Counted from the stretch's first letter, positions 1 to 9,882 are shown. The stretch: DNA of 64,000 nt from CAWJTV01 sp963845695 (GCA_963845695.1 CAWJTQ010000013.1:248001-312000), one strand, 5' to 3'. A program made the numbers and translations. Notes: generated by a model not told the origin, from the letters alone.

Positions 1-46
1 CTTCATGGACGGCCGTCGCCTCCTCGACCACGACCAGCGGCTGGTT

Positions 47-532
47 CTAGCTTCCGTCGAGGAGGAACATCGGGCTGATGAACCGGAGTCGCACTCGGTT
101 CTTGCAGTTCGGACAGCGGAACAGGTCGCCGGAGATGCGCGTATACGACTGCCGCGAAACCTCTTGCCGGCAAAACGGGCACGGGGAAATATCCCGGAAC
201 TGACAGTTCGGACAGACCGTTGGTTGCATCGGACCTGCCACATTCCCGCAGTTCGCGCACTCCTCGCCGGGCAAAGTCGACGTTTCGGTCAGTTCCACGT
301 TTTCCTTATATTGGTACTTCTCGATGACTTGGCGAACCTCTGCGGGGAACTCGGTGGCGAACTCAAAGTACGCTCGTCCGTCCTGATCTCGGTGGGTGCC
401 GTGCAGCGGGTGGACGGGGTCAACTTCGACCGGCGAATGGGCCCACAAGTCCCGGCGGACATCCGCGGTGGTTCTCAACTCGCTCGCACGATCATTCTTG
501 GCTTTGACCGTAACGTGCATCCGGACCGGCAT
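47..532 (-). CDS. Zinc-ribbon protein of unknown function
   Basis: A 161-residue soluble protein read from the ATG at 532; an in-frame ATG at 652 exists but the added residues are basic and low in complexity. The C-terminal half carries four CxxC knuckles: CANC, CPNC, CPFC and CPNC. This is the layout of a double zinc ribbon that binds two zinc ions. The N-terminal half is mixed alpha/beta with no family I recognise. A basic tail after the last knuckle (KNRVRLRF) could contact nucleic acid, but that is inference. It lies alone at the window edge. The plus-strand reading of the same stretch is a shadow: it lacks the cysteine periodicity. Confidence 0.7.
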   Translation of the reverse strand: MPVRMHVTVKAKNDRASELRTTADVRRDLWAHSPVEVDPVHPLHGTHRDQDGRAYFEFATEFPAEVRQVIEKYQYKENVELTETSTLPGEECANCGNVAGPMQPTVCPNCQFRDISPCPFCRQEVSRQSYTRISGDLFRCPNCKNRVRLRFISPMFLLDGS

Positions 533-901
533 GATGGAATGAACTCCTGTTGCTCTCCGCCCGCCTGAGGCCGCCCCCCGGCTCGCCGAACATCGCTCAG
601 GATCGGCTCGTATCCCACGCTTCCTCACGGTGAGTCGGCTTTCGCCTGCCACGAGCCGGAGAGGATTCAGGTCGAGCCTATTATACAGAGTGGTCGCTCG
701 CCGCAGAAACTACCCTTCCAAAGTTGACGGATCCCATCCGGCCGTTCGGCGGTTTCCGCCGTGGCCGGTGCGGCTGAGGAAGGTCGTCTGAAGGGTGCCG
801 CCCTCCTCCCAGAGCCACCAGAAGGACATAGCGATCCTAAAGATTTGCCCCTTGTGCTCGAAGCCTCCTGATTAAAGCGCTCCGTCCCCCTGGTCTCGCC
901 C

Positions 902-1111
902 CCACTGGGCACGCACGTGCCGCTCTCCGACGTCGCCCAGATCGCACTGGTGCCGGCGGCGAATGAGATCAAGCGCGAAGGAGCCTCGCGGCGGATCGAC
1001 GTGACCTGCAATGTCGCCGGCCGCGACCTGGGCAACGTCGCACGCGACATCGTGGATCGCGTCAAGCAACTCGAGTTCCCGCGGGAGTACTCCCCCCGAG
1101 TTCCGGGGCAA
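902..1111 (+). pseudogene. Remnant of a heavy-metal RND efflux pump (CusA/CzcA type)
   Basis: About 70 codons read as the porter-domain segment of a CusA/CzcA-family inner-membrane pump. The segment PLGTHVPLSDVAQI matches the family's 'vPLsqvA.i' strand, and NEIKREGASRRIDV followed by NVAGRDLG matches 'n.I.REngqRri.v..nv.GRDl'. No start codon, membrane helices or remaining pump sequence flank it. The similarity fades after residues PREYSP, where the family normally continues into the W-GGQ-E motif. Family pumps exceed 1,000 residues, so only a few percent survives here. It is a decayed fragment with no expected product. Confidence 0.6.
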
Positions 1112-1177
1112 ATCCGCTCGACCGGCCCGCGGAGGGGTGGCGGGCACGCAGGCCCGCCGGAAACGGCCAGTCGCGGC

Positions 1178-1633
1178 TCACTTCGATTGGAGCTCGTATT
1201 TCAGGTCGCTCTTGCCTCCCTTCGGGATCGTCTCCTTCAGTTCCGTCTTGGTGTTGTACTTCGCCGGGATCAATTCCTTGTAGGACGTGGCCTTCTGGCG
1301 AGGCTTCTTGAGCTCGACTTTGATGTGGCCCTCCGGCTGATCCGTGTGGCTGATCGAGACCTTGTAGTTGCCCGGCACCAGTCCTCGCTCGCGAGGGATT
1401 GAGAATTCACCGTTCTCGATCTGACCATTCGCTGAGGCCACAGCCTCACTCGAACTGCCCTCGGGGGAGAAGAGGATCACACCCGCGGGTAGAGGCTGGC
1501 CGTCCATCGTCACCTTCCCCGCGATCGCCTCGCGTGGCAGGTCGTCAATCGGGGTGCCGCCGGAACAGCCGATCGCCGCCAGACCCATGACGGCCGTGGA
1601 GAGGAGGGTATACACCCTGAAACGTCCGATCAT
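1178..1633 (-). CDS. Small exported lipoprotein (carboxypeptidase-regulatory-like fold)
   Basis: A 151-residue protein with a lipoprotein signal peptide: a basic start (MIGRFR), a hydrophobic core and a lipobox LAAIGC that places the lipidated cysteine at residue 23. The mature part runs GKVTMDGQPLPAGVILFSP, then NGEFSIP and PGNYKVSI. This is the pattern of the one-domain transthyretin-like 'carboxypeptidase regulatory-like' lipoproteins very common in planctomycetes. The C-terminal KELIPAKYNTKTEL segment is also typical of that group, which is often encoded near DUF1559 pseudopilin genes; none is seen here. It is probably membrane-anchored and periplasmic. Its precise role is unknown. Confidence 0.85.
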   Translation of the reverse strand: MIGRFRVYTLLSTAVMGLAAIGCSGGTPIDDLPREAIAGKVTMDGQPLPAGVILFSPEGSSSEAVASANGQIENGEFSIPRERGLVPGNYKVSISHTDQPEGHIKVELKKPRQKATSYKELIPAKYNTKTELKETIPKGGKSDLKYELQSK

Positions 1634-2027
1634 TGGTTTCCCATTTTCTCAAAAGACTTGATGCGTTCAAAATAGCAAAGCCTCGATGCGGGGAGACTCC
1701 AGAACCAGCCGGCCGCCGCGAACCAGGCGATCCGTCCACCAAACGAGAGAGCCAAAGCTCACCTTCTCAGCGGGAGCGGCCGGACCGACCTGACTCTTCA
1801 TTCAACCGTGTTTTCCTGAGATCCTGCAAGTCAAATACTGGAAAACACCGGAGCCGCTCGCTCAGGTCTCGGTTCGTGCAGCGAGACAAGAGGGCGGCGG
1901 CGAAGTTGTGGCCCAGGCGGAGGTTAGCGTGGTACCATACCTCGTTGGACAGGACGACTGGCGCGCGCTATCACAAGGAATTCACACGCCAAACTCGCTG
2001 GACTCATCGAGATCGGAGTCATGGTCC

Positions 2028-3192
2028 ATGAAGCTGGAATCGATCGCCATTCGAAACTTCCGGTCGATCGAGAATCTCGAGCTCTCTCTCAAGGACGACC
2101 TCGATCTGATCCGCGATTGCGTGCCCGTCGTCGGCCCGAACACCAGCGGGAAGACATCGATCCTCGATGCGATCGCACTCAGCTTGATGCCGGTGACCGA
2201 GCTCTACCAGCTTCGCGAGGGTCTGCGTCTGAGTCCAACGTCACTGGTTCGGTCCGGCGCCGTGCGGGCCGAGGTTTCCGGGACCGTCTGGTTCAGCGAC
2301 GATGAGATCGAGGCGACCCAGGAAGTCATGGATCGTGCCGGAGATCCCTTCGGCATACCGCTGCCAACGGAGAACCACGTCACGGTCCACTAGACGTTCC
2401 CTGATCCGCGAGGAAAATACCGGACAGGAAGCTACCGTTGCGATCCTCCCCTGAGCTGGCTCCTCTTCAAAGGCCGGAAAGTCTTCGTAGGGAACCTTCA
2501 CGTCCCCGGCCTGGGACCGAGACTTTTCCGTGCACTCGGGTAGCCTCGTGATGTTCGATCAGCAGCGGACAGGTCTTTCAAAGCGTCTTTCCTCTTACGA
2601 AAGAGGCTTGCTGGGACAACTCCTGGACCCGGAACAACCTGAGGACTACGAGGGCGATGGCGGGAATGGCTCCGTGGATTCCGTCGCCATCCGGCGCCCA
2701 CGGCCGGTGGGGTATGCCCACACGACCGACCCCCGTCTGATCTTGACCAGTTTGGCGATGCGGGCCCAAGTGGCCCAGGACCCCGAAGCGACCGAAAAAG
2801 AGGACTTCGCCCGTCTGAAGTCGCTTTACGATCGAGTCTGTCACCCGCACACGATGGGCGAGTTGTACAACACCGAGCATGGCCTAGAGATGGAATTCCG
2901 TGGTCCTCAGGGCACGTATTACTTCGACGGTCTGAGCAGCGGCCAGCAGATGATCCTCCTGATGCTTCTTCAGTTCGCAACCCGGCGAATCCACCGCTCG
3001 ATTGTCCTCACCGACGAGTTGGAGCTGCACCTGCACCCGCTCTGGCAGGACCGCCTGTACACCTCGCTGACCAGCTTGGGGGACGACAACCAGCATATCT
3101 TCACCACCCACTCCACACATCTGCGCGACACGATTCGAGAGCAGTTCTACTACGCGACCGGCGAATTATCCCACCCTGCGGCTGTGAGGTAA
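2028..3192 (+). pseudogene. AAA/ABC-type ATPase, PARIS AriA-like or OLD-like (disrupted as sequenced)
   Basis: About 388 codons of a RecF/OLD-type ATPase. The N-terminus has the family strand MKLESIAIRNFRSIENL and Walker A GPNTSGKTS at residues 36-44. The C-terminal half has the ABC signature LSSGQQM near 2935, Walker B IVLTDELELHLHP near 3001 and the switch-histidine motif TTHSTH near 3109. As sequenced it has two lesions. A TAG at 2391 sits where a TGG codon would restore the frame, and a frame change near 2535 moves RLFRALG into SLVMFDQQ. It is followed 11 bp later by a TOPRIM-like gene. ATPase plus DUF4435-type nuclease is the gene order of PARIS (AriA-AriB). I infer an ATPase sensor subunit; no function is shown directly. 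Confidence 0.65.
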
Positions 3193-3203
3193 GAGGTCAC
3201 CTC

Positions 3204-3822
3204 ATGGCCGAGTTGTGGCTGGTATGCGAGGGCGAACCGGCCAGTGTGGATGTGGCGGTCCTTCAACCCGTTTTCGCCACGGTGCTGGCGGCTGAGATCG
3301 TGGTCGAACCGGCGTGTGGGAGCAACCCGAGCGCGGTGGCCACATACCTTCAGACTCGACGGGGGGGCCGGGCCGCATCTCTCAACGATCGGGATTATCG
3401 CTCCCGGGCTGAGGCCGAATCGGCGCTCGCAGATGGGACGCCCCGTTTCCTCTGGCGAAGGCACTCGATCGAGAACTATCTGTTGGCGCCACAGATCATC
3501 CTTCGGGCATTCCAACGACTGCGGGAGCGATTCGACCGTCAACGCCCCGGGAATCTTCCATCCTGGTTTGCGAGCCTTCCCGGTGATCCCGAACAGGTTG
3601 CCGAAGCGCTTCGAGAGTGTGCTCGCAGGCGAGCGGCGGAAGGAGTTCCTTCAGTGGCTCGGTTCCCACAAGGTTTCGCTTTCTTATGACCGTCTGCTCG
3701 AGGAATTGATTCCCGCTGCGGTCCAGGAGTACGAGTCGAACCGCAGGATTTATGGCGAAGACGACTTCCGGGATCTGGCAAACGCAGTGCGGTCGTTAGC
3801 CGGATTGGCTCCATTGGCATGA
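3204..3822 (+). CDS. TOPRIM-like DUF4435-type protein (AriB-like partner), one frame change
   Basis: About 206 residues. The start at 3204 follows AGAGG by eight bases. The N-terminus LWLVCEGEPASVDV fits the TOPRIM motif with an acidic residue before a glycine, and SLNDRDYRS near residue 60 supplies the D-x-D pair. RFLWRRHSIENYLL is the hallmark block of DUF4435 proteins. A frame change near 3625 joins PEQVAEAL to FLQWLGSHKVSLSYDRLLEEL, and the second part ends at 3822. In PARIS systems the ATPase holds this subunit inactive until a phage trigger is sensed; the released subunit then acts as a nuclease. Here the partner is only about two thirds of the usual length, so an OLD-related pair is an alternative. 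Confidence 0.6.
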
Positions 3823-4167
3823 CGGAAATGAGGTCACGTTAGAGTTCCGCTCGGCTTCGACGGCCCATCCCTTGCGCACCACCCATCCGCTCGTCGCCTT
3901 CGTCCCCATCGCCAGCTTGTACCCGCACGCTCTGACCGATCCTGTCATCGCAGACCCATCGCTCTCCCGCCGAACCGCCCCAATCGGCACGATTGACTCG
4001 CTCAGATTGCATGCTACAATGCATCTATCCGGTGTGATTAATCGCAGGAGACGGGTTAAGCGAGAGAGCGTGGGGAAAGTCGAACAACTTGAGTGGACTT
4101 AGTTCTGGTTGTTGGCCGCATTTAAGAGGCAGGGAGTCATTGCTTCTACCCAACTGGAGGATGGGCC
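3823..4167. other. Intergenic stretch without a convincing gene
   Basis: The 345 bases between the TOPRIM-like gene and the large surface-protein gene hold no reading frame with protein-like composition on either strand. A run near 4010-4045 is less GC-rich than its surroundings and could hold the promoter of the downstream surface protein. I could not find a convincing pair of -35 and -10 boxes in it. Confidence 0.5.
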
Positions 4168-7100
4168 ATGGAGTTCTGGTCTGGGCGCTTCAAAGACGGG
4201 AAGCTCGGAGGATTATCGCGAGGGCGACGGGGCGGTACGCGGAGGGGGCGGCGATCGTTGGGATTGAAGCTGGAGGCACTGGAGTCGCGGTTGGTCCTCT
4301 CGACATCGACATGGACAGGGGCGAATTCGGCGACCGACGTCAATTGGTCCGACGCGGACAACTGGCAGGATGACGTGGCCCCGGTCGCGGGGAATGACCT
4401 GGTCTTCCCCACCGGCGTGACGGGTGCGGGCCTGACGAACAGCAACGACACCGCCGTCGACACGAGCTACAACTCGTTGACGATCGGGAACAGCGGTTAC
4501 ACGATCAACGGCAACGCCGTGGACCTGGCCACCACGATCGATTCCTCGCAGACCTCGGGCAGCTCGACCCTGGGTCTGCCCGTCGCTTTTGGCACGAATC
4601 CGGCCGCGGTGACGGTCAACAACGCGGCGGCGACGCTGGTGATGAGCGGAGTGGTTTCCGGGTCGGACGGGCTGACCAAGAGCGGCTTGGGTGTCCTCGA
4701 TCTGACGGCCGACAACACCTACACTGGGACCACGGTGGTCAGCGCGGGTACGGTGCATGTTGACGGCACCGTTGGCGCCGTCACGGCCGACCTGGACACG
4801 ACGCTGGCCGGCACGGGAACGGTCGCCTCGATCTCCACGACGGCCGCCACCGTCAGCCCGGGCGACTCGACTACCGGCATCCTGACCGACAACGGCGCCC
4901 TGACCTTCGACTCGAACTCCTTCTTCGACGCGACGATCAACGGCACCACGGCCGGTACGGATTATAGCCAGTTGCAGGTCGGCGGCGCCATCAACCTCGC
5001 CAATGCGACGCTTAACGTCACGCTCAGTCCGACGTTCGTCCCGGCCACCGGCCAGCAGTTCACGCTCATCAACAACACCGGCACCGGTGCGATCACGGGG
5101 AACTTCGCCGGGCTGCCCAATAACGCGACACTCACGGTCTCGGGCCAGGAGTTCACGATCAGTTACCAGGGCGGTACCAACGGGAACTCGGTGGTCCTGA
5201 CCGCCGAGGCCGTTTCCACGGCCACCTGGAACGGGGGCGACACCGGCAGTCCCAACAGCAACGACAACTGGTCCGACACCGCCAACTGGCAGGGTGGGAT
5301 CGTCCCCAGCACGGGATATGACGTCATTTTCCCGACGGGGCTGACCACCGCGGAACAGACCAGCAACAACGACCTCACCAACCTGCAACTCACCTCCATC
5401 CTGGTCCAGGACACCGGCTACGTGATCGGCGGAAACGCCGTGACCTTGTCCGGCGGGATCGATTCCTCGCAGACCTCGGACATGTCGACGATCGAGTCTC
5501 CCGGTGAGCTTCTCCAACGTCGGAACGGTGACGGTGGACAACACGGCGGCAACGCTCGTGCTCAGCGGAGCGATCACCGGGTCGGACGGCCTGACCAAGG
5601 AGGGCGCGGGCGTCCTCGACCTGACGGCCGACAGCGGCAGCCTCGGGACCACGGTGGACGACGGCACGCTGTTGGTCGACAACAACTCGGGCAGCGGCGG
5701 GACCATCGGCAACGTCGCAGTCAACCCCGGGACCACGCTGGGCGGAACCGGGACGGTTGCGGCGATCACCACCGCGGGCGCTACCGTCAGCCCGGGCGAC
5801 TCCTCGACCTCCACCGGCATCCTGACGGACACGGGCGCGGCGGTCTTCGATGCCAAGTCGACGTTCGTCGAGAACATCAACGGCGCGACGGCCGGCACGG
5901 AGTACAGCCAGTTGGCGGTCGGCGGTGCGATCAACCTGGCCAGTTCGACGCTCAGCACCACGCTCGGCTCGTCCTTCGTTCCAACGGCTGGCGAGCAGTT
6001 CACGATCATCAACAACACCGGTACCGCGACGATCTCCGGGACCTTCGCGGGGTTGGCGCAAGGGGCGATCCTCACGATCTCGGGCCAGCAGTTCTCGATC
6101 AGCTACACGGGGGGAGCCAACAACAACTCCGTGGTCCTGACCACCCTGACCCCCTCGACAACCACGGTCAGTCCCGTGACCACCTCGCCAGTCTATGGCC
6201 AGTCGGTCACGCTGACGGCCACCGTCGCGCCCTCGACCGGCACCGGCACGCCCACGGGCACCGTCCAGTTCATGGACGCCGGGACCGATCTGGGTTCTCC
6301 CGTGACGCTGAACTCCTCGGGCGTCGCGACCCTGGCAACCACCAAGCTGACAACCGGCAGCAACTCGATCACCGCCGTCTACTCGGGCGACACGACCTAC
6401 GCCACCAGCACGTCGCCGGCCGTCACGGTGTCGGTCGCTCAGGCGTCGTCGACCACGTCGCTGACCGCCAGCCCCAACCCGTCGCTGTCGGGCCAGAACG
6501 TGGTCCTGACGGCGACCATCACGGCGGTCAGCCCCGGTTCGGGCACGCCCACAGGCACCGTCAACTTCGAAAGCGGCACGACCAGCCTGGGCGACGAGAC
6601 CGTGATCGACGGCGTCGCCACGCTGAACACCACGACCCTCCCGACCGGCACCAACTCGATCACCGCCGTCTACTCGGGTGATACCAACTTCACCGCCAGC
6701 ACCTCGACAGCCGTCAACCAGGTCGTGACCGAAGGGGCCACGACGGTCTCGCTCTCGGCCTCGAACACCAACCCGTTTGGCCTCCAGCCCGTGACGCTGA
6801 CGGCGATCGTTTCGGTGGTCTCCGGCTCGGGCACGCCCACAGGGACCGTGACCTTCTACGACAGCGAGGGCGACGATCTGGGCTCCGGCACCTTGAGCAG
6901 CAGTGACGAGGCCACGCTCACGGTCTCCACCATCCCGGTCGGCACGCAGTCGATCATCGCCGTCTATTCGGGAGACTCCAATTTCCTCGGCGCGACCTCC
7001 GCACCGCTCGCCATGGTGATCGGACACGCGACCCAGCTCTTCGTCAATCAGGTCTACCTGGATACCCTCGGTGTCCCGGCCGGATACAGCGCGGCGTACT

Positions 7101-7642
7101 GGAATGCCCTGATCAACGGCGGCTTTTCTCCCAAGCGGGTCGCGACCTACATCCTCCAGACGGAACAGGCGAAGGTCTTCGCCGTGGAATCGGCTTACGA
7201 GGGACTGCTGGGCCGCGCCGCGACCTCAGGCGAGGTGAGCCGGGCCCTCGCCACCGGAACCGAGCGCTCGACCAAGCTTTACGCCAGGATCTTCGGCTCC
7301 AAGGAGTTCTACCAGACCCAGGGCGGCAGCACGACCGACGGGTTCCTGAACGCCCTGGCGCACGACTGGTTCGGAACCGCGTTCAAGCCGGCCACCCAGG
7401 CCCGCCTCGCCCGAGAACTCCACCATGGTACCTCCCGCTACCAGGTCTCCCTGGGCGTGATCTCCAGTCCCAGCGGGGCCCGGGCCGAGGTCAGCTCGAT
7501 CTTCCGCAATGTCCTGGAACGCCCGGCCACCGCCAAGGAACAGGCCCATTACGCGACGCAAGTCAGCAAGGGGAACATCGTCGCACTCTATGCCACCCTG
7601 TTCGCGTCGCCGGAGTTCAAGACGAAGTTCGTTTTACTATAG
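4168..7642 (+). CDS. Large surface protein: beta-strand repeats, Ig-like domains, DUF4214
   Basis: About 1,158 residues after joining two frames; the start follows GGAGG (CTGGAGGATGGGCC). The basic N-terminus leads into LKLEALESRLVLS, a LEPR-XLL-type motif seen at the front of giant planctomycete cell-surface proteins. Two long repeats of autotransporter-associated beta type follow, roughly 4300-5210 and 5220-6140, sharing GSDGLTK and GVLDLTADN blocks. Then come three bacterial Ig-like domains (about 6145-7025) with the repeated NSITAVYSGDT strand. The C-terminus from about 7040 is a DUF4214 domain (FVNQVYLDTLG, EGLLGRAAT). A frame change near 5498 separates the halves; aligning the two beta repeats shows that one base fixes it. 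It is probably an adhesive or cell-envelope structural protein. Confidence 0.85.
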
Positions 7643-7736
7643 TCAGTTTTCAGCATTCAGTGTTCAGTGAATCGAAGAACGATCTCGCGATCAGTTCCTC
7701 ATCAACTGAACACTGAAAGCTGAACACGGAAAACTA
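7643..7736. terminator. Heptanucleotide inverted repeat between convergent genes
   Basis: Left arm 7643-7673 reads as consecutive 7-mers TCAGTTT, TCAGCAT, TCAGTGT and TCAGTGA. Right arm 7704-7736 reads ACTGAAC, ACTGAAA, GCTGAAC and ACGGAAA, the reverse complement family. The arms can pair into a long imperfect stem. The element fills the gap between the stop of the surface protein (7642) and the stop of the superoxide dismutase (7740), where it could end transcription from both sides. The same 7-mer family recurs at 33949-34090. Confidence 0.6.
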
Positions 7737-7739
7737 AGC

Positions 7740-8306
7740 CTATGGCTTGGCCACGGCGATGGTCGCTATGGCGAGCCGGCCGCCGGCCTCGCCGGATGGC
7801 TGTGACTTGAGGTCGTCGGCCTTCGCGTGCACGACCAGGCCGCGGCCCAGGATCGAGGTCGGGCCCTCGAAGCTCATCTGATCGTCGTCGAGCTCCACGG
7901 TGGCTTTGCCATGTTCGTTGGCCGTGACGTTGCCCATATCGCCGACGTGCCGCTTCTCGCTCTTGTGCGAGGAGTGCGGCGCCCCCGTCGGGTTGAAGTG
8001 GCCTCCCGTGGCCATACCATCCTCACTCCACACGCCGAATTCATGGACGTGGAAGCCATGCTCGCCCGGGGTCAGCCCCGTGATCTCTCCAGAAACGTGC
8101 ATCCCATGCCCGGTCTTGGTGAACGTCACCCGGCCTTTGACCGTACTCTGTGACTTCGTGGTCGGAATCAGCAGGGCGACGGCCTTGGTGATCGGCGTGG
8201 CGGGGTGCGACTTCTCCGGCGCGGCGGCTTGCGTTCGTAATCCCAGCACCGCGAAGCAGACGAGCGAGCCAGCGGCCAGAGCCGCAACGCACTTCGTGAT
8301 CGCCAT
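7740..8306 (-). CDS. sodC: Exported Cu/Zn superoxide dismutase
   Basis: A 188-residue protein that dismutates superoxide to oxygen and hydrogen peroxide outside the cytoplasm. A signal peptide covers roughly residues 1-27. All metal ligands can be read: H86 and H88 in GFHVHEFG, bridging H103 in GGHFNP, zinc ligands H111, H120 and D123 (HVGDMGN), copper ligand H160 (GLVVHAKADD), and the electrostatic-guidance arginine R177 in GGRLA. The spacing from H86 to H160 matches human SOD1 with a constant offset of 40. Both cysteines of the conserved intrasubunit disulfide are missing: the positions read glycine near 97 and isoleucine 180. It is convergent with the surface-protein gene. The catalytic call is firm; stability without the disulfide is an open point. 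Confidence 0.93.
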   Translation of the reverse strand: MAITKCVAALAAGSLVCFAVLGLRTQAAAPEKSHPATPITKAVALLIPTTKSQSTVKGRVTFTKTGHGMHVSGEITGLTPGEHGFHVHEFGVWSEDGMATGGHFNPTGAPHSSHKSEKRHVGDMGNVTANEHGKATVELDDDQMSFEGPTSILGRGLVVHAKADDLKSQPSGEAGGRLAIATIAVAKP

Positions 8307-8757
8307 GTCATGTCTCCTTGGTTGATTGTATCGTGAGCCTCAAGGATCGTTCGAGAGACAACGGATGCACCTTAGCCTGCCGGGGATCGGCTCTCAAGGG
8401 GCTTCTCGCTGTCAATTGGCGGTTGTCCGTGGTCCGTTGGGCTTCGCCGCGGAGCGGAACGCACGGATTCTTCGGACGGCAACGGTGACATCCCCGCAAA
8501 TTCCGCACCTCCACGGCCTGGCGCGTGGACAGTCGCACATCGCGGGCGGACAATGTTGTTTGGTCCGTTGTCCGCTCGGAATCGATCGCGACGCGTGGAC
8601 GTCAGGCAAGGGCATGGCAACGTACAACCAGAGGCCAAAGGGACCGATGACCACGCTGGGGACGCCAATCATGGGCTCGGCAATGGAAATCACCGATCAC
8701 GGACCACGAACCACGGACCAAAAACTGGACCGGCACGACGAGCGGCGTCGGGCCGGA
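8307..8757. repeat. Intergenic region with CGGACCA/GTCCGTG heptamer tracts
   Basis: The 450 bases upstream of the DUF559 gene hold three short tracts of one 7-nt family. GTCCGTG/GTCCGTT lies at about 8421-8441, GTCCGTT/GTCCGCT at 8562-8579, and the reverse-complement tract CACGGAC, CACGAAC, CACGGAC at 8695-8725. The outer tracts are inverted with respect to each other. A reading frame stays open through the region, but its residues look like translated repeat, so I place the gene start downstream. Confidence 0.55.
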
Positions 8758-9876
8758 ATGCCGACGGTGTCGGTCCTGCTCGGGCCGATCGGCCCGGTGC
8801 TGGAGTCGGTCCGGAGCTGGGCGTGGGATCTGGAGCGGGAGATGGTGCTGGTGCGCTCGGACCAGGACGATGCCGAGGGCCTGGTGGTGCCGTGGGTGGA
8901 TCGGCTGGCGGCCGGGCGCGACCTGGTGGATTCCGCGGTCGCCTGGCTGGCGCATCGGCTGGATCAACCCGCCGGTCTGCTCGGCCGTAAGCTCCGCGGG
9001 ATGACGGCCTATGACGTCGCGATGCTCCTGGACTCCGCCGTGCCGCTGGTCTCGGAGACGGGCGTCGAGCTGGTGGTCCGCCGTTTGATCGAGCTGGCGG
9101 CCCAGGGTCGACGCCGGTCCACGCCGGGGCTCGCGCCGGAGTTGAACAATCGGCTCGAGGGACGAGGCCGGCCCTGGCTCCGCGTGTACAGGGCCGTCGG
9201 CGAACTGGTTCCCCAGGAATGCCTGCCCATCCTGCTCGTCGCGCCGACCGGGCACGACCCGGGCCGCCTCGAGGACCTCGCGCGGCGGCTCGCCGACTTC
9301 GCCGAAGCCCAGCCCCGCGCCACCCTCGGGCTGATCGTCGAGCCCGACACGTTCCATGCCTTCCTGGACCAGCCGCCCGATTCGCGCGCCAAGGCTTTGC
9401 TTCGGGGATCGATCATCGAGGTGGAGGATACAGGAAATCAAGCACGAAGCGGAATCTCGACTCCGGAATCTCGACTCCGGAATCTCGAATCCGGAATCTC
9501 GACTCCGGAATCTCAGGATGATCCCGCCCGCAGCGCCGCCGAGCAGTTTGTCTTCGACCTGCTCGAATCGTTGCCCGAGACCACCGGGCTCTTCGAGCTC
9601 AATGCCGCGCTCGACTTCCATTTCGGGACCGGCCGCCCGATCGAGGTTGACCTCGTCGCCCGCCCTCTGAAGTTAGTCATCGAGATCGACGGATATTATC
9701 ACTTCCAGGAGCCCGAATCTTATCGCCGCGACCGCCGTAAGGACCTGGAGCTTCAGAAGCGCGGCTACCTGGTCTTGCGGATCCTGGCCGCCGACGTCGT
9801 CGAGCGACTCGAGGAGCTACTGGAGACCTTGCTCTCCGCGGTTGCGTTTTGCCGGCATCGGCAGGAAGCGAGGTGA
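8758..9876 (+). CDS. DUF559-type PD-(D/E)XK nuclease, first gene of the HerA-like operon
   Basis: About 372 residues from the ATG at 8758; an upstream ATG at 8647 is possible but falls in repeat sequence. The N-terminal two thirds begins PTVSVLLGPIGPVLESV, which resembles the first strand and loop of a P-loop fold without its lysine. The C-terminal domain (about 265-365) is DUF559: IEVDLVARP, then VIEIDGYYHF, RDRRKDLELQKRGYLVLRI. The acidic residues in EVDLV and EIDG fit the PD-(D/E)XK metal site shared with Vsr-type endonucleases. A 14-nt tandem repeat at 9451-9515 encodes a low-complexity linker between the two parts. The next gene starts 6 bp after the stop, so the genes are almost surely cotranscribed. 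Confidence 0.75.
   Translation: MPTVSVLLGPIGPVLESVRSWAWDLEREMVLVRSDQDDAEGLVVPWVDRLAAGRDLVDSAVAWLAHRLDQPAGLLGRKLRGMTAYDVAMLLDSAVPLVSETGVELVVRRLIELAAQGRRRSTPGLAPELNNRLEGRGRPWLRVYRAVGELVPQECLPILLVAPTGHDPGRLEDLARRLADFAEAQPRATLGLIVEPDTFHAFLDQPPDSRAKALLRGSIIEVEDTGNQARSGISTPESRLRNLESGISTPESQDDPARSAAEQFVFDLLESLPETTGLFELNAALDFHFGTGRPIEVDLVARPLKLVIEIDGYYHFQEPESYRRDRRKDLELQKRGYLVLRILAADVVERLEELLETLLSAVAFCRHRQEAR
9451..9515 (+). repeat. 14-nt tandem repeat inside the DUF559 gene
   Basis: Four and a half copies of GGAATCTCGACTCC, with one copy reading GGAATCTCGAATCC. Each unit splits into two 7-mers (GGAATCT, CGACTCC). It keeps the gene open and encodes a linker of the type GISTPESRLRNLES just before the nuclease domain. 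Confidence 0.85.
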
Positions 9877-9882
9877 GCGCGC

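Noticed and set aside
4213..6075. A 620-codon minus-strand frame in the surface-protein gene
   Set aside because: The plus strand carries clear beta repeats and Ig-like domains; the minus frame has skewed composition and no motif.
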